A stretch of DNA of 64,000 nt, taken from the NCBI GenBank assembly GCA_964593455.1, contig CAZQHK010000021.1, positions 1 through 64,000 on the forward strand. Reading direction: 5' to 3'. The translations under genes were made by a program, and so were the position numbers. Numbering within the stretch: the stretch's first letter is position 1; each line of letters opens with the position of its first letter. The notes under the pieces are model-generated. The model had not been told where the DNA came from and did no database searches. It saw only the letters and a program-made list of their open reading frames with translations. Below are positions 18,493-26,130 of this stretch, piece by piece. This DNA is from CAZQHK01 sp964593455. Its GTDB lineage: Bacteria > Muiribacteriota > CAYSPT01.

Positions 18493-18590
18493 CTTGTTTC
18501 CAGGGTGGGACCACCAAGCTTCCGCTACAACGACATGTTTGCCTTCACGTCCGGAGGATAAAACCAGCACCCGCCCGGGTAAAATCTCAA
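18493..18590 (+). repeat. Dispersed repeat, family B, copy B1 (5' end lost)
   Basis: Shares with the other B copies the blocks GGGTGGGACCACC, CCGCTAC, ATGTTTGC, CACGTCCGGAGGA and CCGCCCGGGTAAAAT. The 5' part (CTCCAACCTCACTTTC) is missing. The G-rich and CCGCCC blocks can pair. It lies between the propeller lipoprotein and the DUF885 remnant. Confidence 0.75.
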
Positions 18591-18747
18591 AGCACTATCT
18601 TCTTTGGATCGCACATGGTATACTGCGTGGCGGTTGCTACGACCTGTCTGATCTTCAGCAACATTCAACCAACCCGGTAAACGCCGGCTTTTTCGTCTTC
18701 TGGAAGAATGGCATCTCCTGCCTTATACAGGCAATGACATTATTACC

Positions 18748-19287
18748 ATGGCTCAGGAAACCATCATCACCACTGAAAATGAAATGCAGTTCCTGACCGA
18801 AGCCATTGAAACGCGCGAAAATCCTGGTTCAGAAGAAACTTATCAACACCAGTCACTGATAGAAAAACTCAGAGCGGAGCATCCGGACATCCATGAGATT
18901 ATTGATGCTTACTCGTCAACGACGGATGCCTTGCGACGGTTTTTAACAGATAAACAGAAGCTTTTCAGGCGCAAAGACCAGTTGTTCCGTGCCGTCCGCG
19001 CCTTGATCGATGTCAATCTGCACCGGGGGACACTGTCCCTTGAGGGGGCGGCCACACTACTCGAAGAAAAGGCAGGTTTGACACCTGAAGTGGCCAGGTC
19101 CGAGGTTCTAAATTACGCCATGTGCCCGACCTATGCTATCTGTTACCTGGTAGGCAAGATGGAAATAAACCGGATGCGGGACAAGTACATTGAAGATCAC
19201 AGTAAAGGTGGCTTGACCGAGTTTCACCATGAGTTATTGCAAAGCGGTATGATCCCTTTAAGCTTGATTGAACGGTCAATGTTTTAA
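18748..19287 (+). CDS. DUF885-type C-terminal fragment (probable remnant)
   Basis: A 179-aa product that matches the C-terminal third of DUF885 (COG4805) proteins, which are usually about 550-600 aa. Recognisable parts are RAVRALIDVNLHRGTLSLEG, a helix ending EVLNYAMCPTYAICYLVGK, and FHHELLQSGMIPLSLIE. The frame stays open upstream of the ATG to a stop at 18649-18651 and reads like more of the same family (RLLEEWHLLPYTGND), so the ATG at 18748 is probably not the original start. The N-terminal two-thirds are absent, and the upstream DNA holds repeat B1. It is most likely a decayed gene, less likely a stand-alone domain. Confidence 0.6.
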   Translation: MAQETIITTENEMQFLTEAIETRENPGSEETYQHQSLIEKLRAEHPDIHEIIDAYSSTTDALRRFLTDKQKLFRRKDQLFRAVRALIDVNLHRGTLSLEGAATLLEEKAGLTPEVARSEVLNYAMCPTYAICYLVGKMEINRMRDKYIEDHSKGGLTEFHHELLQSGMIPLSLIERSMF

Positions 19288-19394
19288 GTTTTTCAGAAAT
19301 GTATACCGGCCAATACATAGGCTAGTAATTTTCCTTTGCCTTGAGCTATAATATTCCTATTGCCAATGCAAGCAATGTGAAGGAGGAAATCTTT

Positions 19395-22300
19395 ATGCGG
19401 CAGCACAGGTGGATTACACACATTATAGCTTCAATTATCGTGATTTTATCATTCGGTCTTAACGGGTGCGGCGGACACAGCAATCCCACTCCCCAGGAAA
19501 CGTTCCAGAATGTGCCCAACTCACTAATCGGGACGGTAACTCAACCAAACGGTGACGCAGGCGCCAACGCGTTGGTCGTCGCCAGCAAGCTGGAAAACGG
19601 CGTGACGCCAACCCAGGCTCGAATACTGGCCCTGAAACCGCGAAGCAAAAAGAGTTTTCTCCGCACCAAGGCGGAGACGGTCCAGGTCGGTCAGAGCCGT
19701 TACGCTACTTTCACCGATGTCAACGGATTTTATGCTTTCACCAACCTGCCTCCGGGAAACTATCACGTGGAAGCCTCCGGAGCCACCTACAAGGTCCAGA
19801 CATCCGTGAGCACATCTTCCAAGCAGGCTACCGTGACAGACATGCAGATGGAGCTTCCCGGCACACTGAGCGGCACCTGCCTTCTGGAAGACGAATCGTC
19901 GGACCACTCAGGCACCTATGTCATCCTCAAGGAAACAGAATATATCGCGTACACCGAAACCAACGGATCGTTCGAGCTTGACGAGGTGCCGGCGGGGACC
20001 TACCAGTTGGGATTCTGGCACGAAGATTACGAACCTTACGACTACACCGGCGACATCACCGTTACTGCCGGCGGGACGCACCCCCTGGGACAGGTCAACC
20101 TGGAATACATCAGCGGCGGGACCATCGACGGCACTATTACCGCCCAGGACGACCAGGCGGTGGAGGAAGCCATGGTGAAACTCGATAATTCCCCCTACTT
20201 TGCCCTGACTGATTCAAACGGCGAGTACCAGATGGACGGGATCAGGATCGGCACCTACACCGTCACTATCAGCCACAGCTTAATCGAGACCAGCGTCCAG
20301 GAGACGAGTGTGGCGATTAGTAAAACCGCTACGGCTATCGTGGACAAGAGTCTGACCGACAACGCTCCCCCCGTCTGGGAAAGCACTCCCGGAGTTTTGT
20401 ATGCCTTCGACCTCGATCCTGAGACCGACGACCGGCTGGCAGTGGAGTTCAACAGGGCCCTGGACGCATGTCCGCCTGTCACCTACGTCCTTTATTATGA
20501 CCTGGCCGAGTCTTGGGACCCGGATAACTGGGCCAACAATAACCCGGCCGAACTTTCAAGTGGTGACCTTTATGAAGGAATCAAAGCTGATTACGGCTAC
20601 CTGCTCACCGGTCTTACAGCCGGCAGCCGGTACATATTTGGTATCCGGGCTAAGGACCGGCACGACAACATTGAGTACAACACCGCCGAGTACATCAGCG
20701 TACCGAACGACGGCACGGTAACCGCGGCGGAACGTGAAAACCTGCTGGCGGCCATCGGCCGGGTAGGTATCGGGACTACCAACCCCAGCGGACTCTTCCA
20801 CGTGCAACCGCTTACCGGAGAAGCTTTCGTGGTCAGTGAAGCCGACGGGTACGTGGGGATCGGGACCAGCACCCCCAGCGAGGCCCTGACGGTGGGCTCG
20901 GACAACTTCACGGTGACCATGACCGGGGAGGTCACTGCCGGCGACTGGAAAGGCAGTGCCATCGGGTTGACCTATGGTGGAACCGGGGCAACTGACGCTT
21001 CTGGTGCCAGGACCAACCTGGGACTCGGCGGTCTGGCCACCCTGAACGCGGTCGCCGGCGGCGCCGGCGGCACCATCACCGACGCCAGTATCACCGACGC
21101 CGATATCAATTCCGCCGCCGGCATCAGCGGGACCAAGATCGATCCCGATTTCGGCGCTCAGCACGTCATCACTACCGGTACGATCAGTGTGGGCACCACC
21201 CTGGGAATAACAGCGGAAACGGGGATGATCCGATGGGACGGCACCAATTTCAAAGGTTACAACGGCACCGACTGGCAAGAACTCGACAGCACCGCCACCC
21301 TGGAAACCGGTTGGGCCAGGAGCGGTTCCATCATCTCCACGGCCGTACTCACCGACGAGGTGGGTATCGGGACCTCGGCTCCCACTGAGACCTTGACGGT
21401 GAACGGCAATATCAATGTCGGCACCAGCAGCACCTACTACACCGGGTTTAGCACCGGTGACAACATATTCGGGATCTACGCCGACGACCAGGTCAACACC
21501 GGGTACACCGACGGCCTGAGCTCCATTGTCAAAGCCAGCACCGGCGGTGACGGAAACGGGGGAATCAGGGCTGTCCAGGCAACGGGTATGACCGACACCA
21601 GCGGTGTCCTGGGCGAACTGTACGGTGTATCCGCCTATGCCGTACAGAACCTGAGTTCCGACGTGCAGGCCAATATATATGGTGTCATGGGCTATGCCCA
21701 GCTTTTTGAAACGACCGAAAGTAATACTCCCGACGGGTACCTGGCCGGCGTCATGGGGATATACGACACAGCCGGGGTCGATCCCGTTATTACCCTGACC
21801 AATCCCGGCGCCAAGGCGGCCGTGATCGGGGTGGTGAAAGACAACGCCAACAGTAAACCTCACGCCGCTGTCATGGCCTTCATGGAAGGCGACTCCACCG
21901 GGACCACCGTGCCCGCGGCTTTTAAGGCGGTCAGCGTCCGGAGTACAGCCGGGGGCGGCTTTGACTACGGGCTCGATTTGTTTGACGAGGCCGGTTACGG
22001 CCAAAACATTCAGACCGCCGATATCCGGTTCTCAAACGGCAGCACTATCGGGGGGGCATCGGCCGACATTTCCATCGACAGTTTCGGCCGGTTCGGAATC
22101 GGAACATCAATTCCCTCTACCGCACTACACGTGCTTACCGACGAAGCCGACGCCAATGTCACCCTGGTTACCTTTGATCGCACCACCGCCAGTGCCGCTG
22201 ATGACGACAGTTTCAACCTCCTTTTCAACCACGAGAACGATAACAATGAGGTGGAAGATTTTGCCATGATCTCGCTCATTGCCACCGATGTCAGCGACGG

Positions 22301-23261
22301 CACTGAAGCCGGAGCATTGGCTTTCAGCGTAGCCGACGGTGTGGACGGATTATTGACCGAAATACTGCGATTGGGCGCCACCGGCATTACGCTCGGCGAA
22401 ACGATCGATATAGGTTCTTTTTTCGTTCCCTTTACCGGATTTGAATCCGGCGACAAAGTCATCGAGATCTACGCTGAGGACAATACCAATGACGGGACCT
22501 CAGACGGTATCTTTTCGTTCATCAAAGCCACTACCGCCGGCGACGGCAGCGGCACCATTACCGGTGTTCACGGGTGGAGCCTGGCTGATTCTGCCAGTAT
22601 CCTCAGCGAGGTCTACGGGGTGAAAGGTATCGCTTACCAGATGTCAGGCTCAGATGTGCAGGACAATATGTACGGGGTTAAAGGACACCTGTACGTATTC
22701 GAATCAGACGAGGCCGACACGGCCGACGGATACCTGGCTGGAGTTCTTGGTCTCTATGAAACTCCCGGTGTTGATCCCACCGTTTCTTTTGACACCCCGG
22801 GGGTTAAAGCGGCCCTCATAGGCCTGGTAAAAGGAGACGTCAACACCATCCCACACGCAGCCGTCATGGCCTTTGCCGAAGGGACCACAACCGGCGCCGC
22901 CATCCCCGCCGCTTTCAAAGCGGTCAACCAGCGTACCACCGCCAACCTGGGATTCAATTACGGACTGGATCTATTAAACGAGGCGTCAGTAGGCGACACC
23001 ATCAACGCCGGAGGAGCCGATATCAGGCTCTCCGACGGCGGCAAGATCGGTGGTCCGGCGGGACACTTGCTCATAGATTCGTCGGGTAAGGTCGGAGTGG
23101 GGATCACACCACAGAGAACTTTACACGTCAACGATGTTCTGCGTTTGGAACCTCAGGCGGCTCCCCCGACCGGAGGTCTGGGAGATTTGTATGTCGGAAC
23201 AGATAACAAACTCTATTTTCATAACGGGACCGCCTGGAAAGAAGTCTCACTGGTTCCGTAA
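19395..23261 (+). CDS. Large surface lipoprotein: carboxypeptidase-regulatory-like domains plus tail-fibre-like repeats
   Basis: A 1288-aa protein. The lipoprotein signal ends in LNGC (Cys25). Three carboxypeptidase-regulatory-like (CarboxypepD_reg) domains follow at about 45-150, 155-238 and 240-325, each with a DxNGxYxxxxxPxGxY-type strand. An FN3-like module covers about 328-435. The remaining 850 residues carry repeated VGIGTxxPxxxLxV elements of the kind seen in phage tail fibres and beta-helical surface proteins, and two copies of a 210-residue module. The C-terminus ends in LYVGTDNKLYFHNGTAWKEV. ATG 19395 is chosen because AGGAGG lies 8 bp upstream and it exposes the signal peptide. 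It is probably a long adhesive or structural surface fibre; the ligand is unknown. Confidence 0.85.
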   Translation: MRQHRWITHIIASIIVILSFGLNGCGGHSNPTPQETFQNVPNSLIGTVTQPNGDAGANALVVASKLENGVTPTQARILALKPRSKKSFLRTKAETVQVGQSRYATFTDVNGFYAFTNLPPGNYHVEASGATYKVQTSVSTSSKQATVTDMQMELPGTLSGTCLLEDESSDHSGTYVILKETEYIAYTETNGSFELDEVPAGTYQLGFWHEDYEPYDYTGDITVTAGGTHPLGQVNLEYISGGTIDGTITAQDDQAVEEAMVKLDNSPYFALTDSNGEYQMDGIRIGTYTVTISHSLIETSVQETSVAISKTATAIVDKSLTDNAPPVWESTPGVLYAFDLDPETDDRLAVEFNRALDACPPVTYVLYYDLAESWDPDNWANNNPAELSSGDLYEGIKADYGYLLTGLTAGSRYIFGIRAKDRHDNIEYNTAEYISVPNDGTVTAAERENLLAAIGRVGIGTTNPSGLFHVQPLTGEAFVVSEADGYVGIGTSTPSEALTVGSDNFTVTMTGEVTAGDWKGSAIGLTYGGTGATDASGARTNLGLGGLATLNAVAGGAGGTITDASITDADINSAAGISGTKIDPDFGAQHVITTGTISVGTTLGITAETGMIRWDGTNFKGYNGTDWQELDSTATLETGWARSGSIISTAVLTDEVGIGTSAPTETLTVNGNINVGTSSTYYTGFSTGDNIFGIYADDQVNTGYTDGLSSIVKASTGGDGNGGIRAVQATGMTDTSGVLGELYGVSAYAVQNLSSDVQANIYGVMGYAQLFETTESNTPDGYLAGVMGIYDTAGVDPVITLTNPGAKAAVIGVVKDNANSKPHAAVMAFMEGDSTGTTVPAAFKAVSVRSTAGGGFDYGLDLFDEAGYGQNIQTADIRFSNGSTIGGASADISIDSFGRFGIGTSIPSTALHVLTDEADANVTLVTFDRTTASAADDDSFNLLFNHENDNNEVEDFAMISLIATDVSDGTEAGALAFSVADGVDGLLTEILRLGATGITLGETIDIGSFFVPFTGFESGDKVIEIYAEDNTNDGTSDGIFSFIKATTAGDGSGTITGVHGWSLADSASILSEVYGVKGIAYQMSGSDVQDNMYGVKGHLYVFESDEADTADGYLAGVLGLYETPGVDPTVSFDTPGVKAALIGLVKGDVNTIPHAAVMAFAEGTTTGAAIPAAFKAVNQRTTANLGFNYGLDLLNEASVGDTINAGGADIRLSDGGKIGGPAGHLLIDSSGKVGVGITPQRTLHVNDVLRLEPQAAPPTGGLGDLYVGTDNKLYFHNGTAWKEVSLVP
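21411..23061 (+). repeat. Internal duplication of about 210 codons in the surface lipoprotein
   Basis: Two units, about 21411-22060 and 22410-23061, are separated by a spacer holding a VGIGT-like element. Both encode, in order, a GDxxxxIYAxD stretch, DGxxSxxKAxTxGDGxG, YGVxGxxY, DGYLAGVxGxYxTxGVDP, KPHAAVMAF or IPHAAVMAF, PAAFKAV, FxYGLDL, and a closing GGxxIGG element. The DNA has diverged but the module order is unchanged. Confidence 0.8.
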
Positions 23262-23330
23262 TCTCACCATATTATAGCGATTTCAGACCATCCAGGCAAC
23301 TTTCGCCACCTGAGAAAGCATCAAAATGTT

Positions 23331-23361
23331 TTGACACCAACGGTTCAGTTTGCCGTATGTT
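23331..23361 (+). promoter_or_regulatory. Candidate promoter of the third polytopic membrane protein
   Basis: A perfect TTGACA (23331-23336) is followed at 19 bp by TATGTT (23356-23361). The spacing is long and the -10 is imperfect, so this is tentative. Confidence 0.35.
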
Positions 23362-23423
23362 ATTATAAACTATATTCCTAATACGCTGAGGGATAGCGCT
23401 TCTCGTGAGGCGGGAGAACTCTT

Positions 23424-25385
23424 ATGAAAGATTATGACGGGCAACCTCCCTCCGATTGTTTTGACATCAAGGGATGGCTCCTGGCAGGTGTCTGTGCTCT
23501 GGTGGCGGCACTTCTCTTCATGGGCCCCATTTTAACCAATCCCAGCCAACTGGCGACGGGGATCAGATCTCATAACAGCTTCCCGGTCATTCTATTTAAC
23601 TGGTGGTTCGGCAAAGCTTTTTGGGACATACATACAAGTCCGATTTTTTGCCCCTATTTTGCGCATCCGTTTGGCACGAACTTAGCCATGCTCGATGCAT
23701 TTCTCATCCATGTTTTGCATGGCGCGATACAGCCTGCAGCCGGAATACTGACAGCCCGAAACCTTTTTCAGATCATTTTACTTGTTTTTAGCACATTGTG
23801 TTCCTTTGCTCTCATTAAACACTATGTTCAACATACCATAGCAGCCATGGTAGGGGCTTTGCTGGCGACCTATCACTTGCTCACTTCGGATTTTCTGTAT
23901 TATGACAATATCTATTATTTCGTGGTGTTTGGTTTTATTTCTTTGACCGTGCTGCTATGGGAACGATGTGTTGGGAAACGGAGAATCGTTATAGCTGCCG
24001 GTTGTTCTCTTTTTCTCACTTTTATGGCTACCAGTTACTATGGAATTTCAACCGTGTTCCTTATCAGTTTTCTCTGTATCGCTTCATGGACGAAACATCG
24101 CTCTCACATGAACAGGAAAATCATCGATACCGTGCTGGTTTTCGGGATCGCCTTCATGGGACTTTGCCTGGTATATATTTCAGGATTTTTTCTCACTCCG
24201 GGAGGACATGACCTGGTAACGGAAGTGATCGTGGGCCAGAAAGATGTCCGTATTATTCAAGGGAGTTTGACTGATAACGGCAAATTTGAAGTTTTTAAAA
24301 GAGATTTCAAGGAAGCAGTACAAAGCAAGAGCGCGGTGAAGGCCGGCCGAAGTGTTCAAAAAACGATGTTTTCCACGCCGCTTTCATCATTTTTCACTCT
24401 TCCCTCCAACTTGAGAAACCGGCGGACTGGAGCTCAACCGGAAAAAAGTTTTTATTTGGGCTATCTCCGGTTAATCATCGCACTCGCGGGTATATGTCTT
24501 GGAGGCAAAACAATCAGGCGATGGGGATTGGCAGCACTAATCTTCTTTCTTTTAGGACTCGGATCGCCGATACGGCTGGGAAATCACCTGGTCCCCGGAT
24601 TATGGTCGATGGTAAAAACTCTTGTCCCCGGGACTTCGTTCCTCTCTCAGCCGTCACGTTTTCTCGTAGTCCTTCATATAGCACTCGGAGTGTGCTGCGC
24701 GGCGGGTTTGAAACGATTAATGAGTTCTCGTTCCAGGATTACCAAATATCTGGGCGTGATAATCATCATGGCCGTGTTGGCAGAAACGGCTTTCACCGCC
24801 TGGTATTTGAGGTTTAATGTTCATTCCATGCAAATACCCGAATGCTATCAATACGTGCGGTCCGACCGGGAAAACTGTGCACTGATGGACATCTATCCCC
24901 CGGAGACTGATGAAAAAACAGTGCAGGAGATCATGATAACCCAGATAGTTCACAACAAAGCCGTGCAAATGCCCCCCGCAATATATTCACCATCTCTGGC
25001 CTTCCTGCCGCACAGACTGTTTCTCGGGTTGCTTATTGAAAGACTGGCAAACGATAAAGCCATCAACGAGATAATCCCATTAGCCTCCAAAAAGTTCGTG
25101 GCATTATTGCAGGGCTTTAAAATAAAGTATGTTGTTCTTCATATGTACCTGTTTGATAAGTATACCGGCTCAAAACTGCTCAGGATCCTCACCAATGATT
25201 TTGGTTCTCCGGTCGATCAAACCGGTAACAGGTACATTTTCCGCACCTATAATGACGGGTCCATCAAAAAACAACCTCTGCCGGCACTGATCCGTGACGG
25301 GCTTACTCTTGAACACCTGCTTACCCTGGTGGACCAATCAGACAGCTTTGCCGATCTTCTGGAAAAACTTTTAAAAAAAAATTAA
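23424..25385 (+). CDS. Polytopic membrane protein, probable glycosyltransferase-like (paralogue 3 of 3)
   Basis: A 653-aa protein with about 10-12 hydrophobic segments (residues 12-465) and a soluble C-terminal domain of about 180 residues. The first loop holds TSPIFCPYFAHPFGTNLAM, the counterpart of the FFYPFGxNLS loop in the proteins at 6378 and 8546. After the last helix the order is again a LMDIYPP strand and a helical segment. It is more diverged and stands alone, 160 bp after the surface lipoprotein. GGGAG lies 8 bp before the ATG. Its codon use is visibly richer in A and T than that of its neighbours, which could mean a different history. No catalytic residues were assigned. Confidence 0.75.
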   Translation: MKDYDGQPPSDCFDIKGWLLAGVCALVAALLFMGPILTNPSQLATGIRSHNSFPVILFNWWFGKAFWDIHTSPIFCPYFAHPFGTNLAMLDAFLIHVLHGAIQPAAGILTARNLFQIILLVFSTLCSFALIKHYVQHTIAAMVGALLATYHLLTSDFLYYDNIYYFVVFGFISLTVLLWERCVGKRRIVIAAGCSLFLTFMATSYYGISTVFLISFLCIASWTKHRSHMNRKIIDTVLVFGIAFMGLCLVYISGFFLTPGGHDLVTEVIVGQKDVRIIQGSLTDNGKFEVFKRDFKEAVQSKSAVKAGRSVQKTMFSTPLSSFFTLPSNLRNRRTGAQPEKSFYLGYLRLIIALAGICLGGKTIRRWGLAALIFFLLGLGSPIRLGNHLVPGLWSMVKTLVPGTSFLSQPSRFLVVLHIALGVCCAAGLKRLMSSRSRITKYLGVIIIMAVLAETAFTAWYLRFNVHSMQIPECYQYVRSDRENCALMDIYPPETDEKTVQEIMITQIVHNKAVQMPPAIYSPSLAFLPHRLFLGLLIERLANDKAINEIIPLASKKFVALLQGFKIKYVVLHMYLFDKYTGSKLLRILTNDFGSPVDQTGNRYIFRTYNDGSIKKQPLPALIRDGLTLEHLLTLVDQSDSFADLLEKLLKKN

Positions 25386-25442
25386 AAAAATCCTAAAGTT
25401 TTTCTCCAACGTGCCGATACATTTAATGGGAAGCTCTTGCAA

Positions 25443-25467
25443 ACCAGAATAATTCACAATTTTTCGT
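25443..25467 (+). repeat. Family A relic A5 (left terminal repeat only)
   Basis: A 25-bp stretch (ACCAGAATAATTCACAATTT then TTCGT) matches the left end of family A with four mismatches. The rest of the element is absent. It precedes the small zinc-ribbon gene. Confidence 0.5.
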
Positions 25468-25493
25468 TCTGATGCAATGTTCAGAAGGAGGAC

Positions 25494-25676
25494 ATGGAGG
25501 AAAGGAGGCCTCGCCCGATGAACTGCCCAATCTGCCAGGCCAGAATGTCAAAAAAAACTTATAAAGACTCCGAAATGAAGCATTCCGCCTTGAAATGCTG
25601 TGAGTGTTCCTTCGTTATTTTCTACAAAGGAATACAGGAACTGGATAGTTATCTGGAGACCAATCCGATCATATAG
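25494..25676 (+). CDS. Small zinc-ribbon-like protein
   Basis: A 60-aa protein with two cysteine pairs, CPIC and CCEC, about 20 residues apart, fitting a minimal zinc ribbon. The rest is basic in the middle and acidic at the end. It starts at ATG 25494 after AAGGAGG, or at ATG 25518, which has its own AAGGAGG; both are plausible. The function is unknown; such ribbons usually bind nucleic acid or a protein partner. It may have been brought next to the A5 relic by chance. Confidence 0.55.
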   Translation: MEERRPRPMNCPICQARMSKKTYKDSEMKHSALKCCECSFVIFYKGIQELDSYLETNPII

Positions 25677-25924
25677 TCTTCCTATTATGGTTTTATATCA
25701 CGAGAAACGGCTCCCCGGGAAGACTGCCACTTCCAGAAGAGCCGCGCCCTACAATGCGGGGACGTATTCCGTCATCACCGTTCGCCCCTTCCGGTCGATG
25801 AAGAAATGAATACATCCTCGCATTGTCTTGTATCGGTCAAACCTTTCCGGACGGTAACAATCTTTTCTTTCTTGACAGACTGTGGTATGATGCAGGCGGA
25901 TTTGGAGAAAGAAAGCATACACTG

Positions 25925-26122
25925 ATGAATACAAATGAAGATCGCCTGCTGGCAGAGATACTGATCGAACTCGAGGAACATTTCGATGTTCCGGAAGCCG
26001 AGGTTTCGGAAGAGTACTATCAGGGCTGGAACGACGCGATCAAAGCCGTCCGGCTGACTGTGTTTGAAACCTTGCTATCCCGTTTGTTCAATTCTTCCGC
26101 CGGCGGACAGCAACTCCACTAG
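25925..26122 (+). CDS. Small acidic protein of unknown function
   Basis: A 65-aa product (MNTNEDRLLAEILIELEEHF...) with a helical, acidic N-terminal half, a YYQGWNDAIKAVRLTVFE stretch and a polar tail. No known motif is recognised. The upstream frame to 25823 is open but looks non-coding. The gene ends 8 bp from the stop of the convergent TPR/barrel gene. A weak GGAG-like site precedes the ATG. It could be a real small gene, but support is modest. Confidence 0.45.
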   Translation: MNTNEDRLLAEILIELEEHFDVPEAEVSEEYYQGWNDAIKAVRLTVFETLLSRLFNSSAGGQQLH

Positions 26123-26130
26123 CAGCCGGG

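Noticed and set aside
20556..22004. A 482-aa minus-strand open frame opposite the surface lipoprotein
   Set aside because: It is made of Gly, Val, Asp and His in a pattern that mirrors the Gly/Thr-rich sense protein, has no ribosome site, and the sense gene has clear domains.
25872..25887. TTGACA followed by TATGAT upstream of the small acidic protein
   Set aside because: The two boxes are only 8 bp apart, too close to be one promoter.
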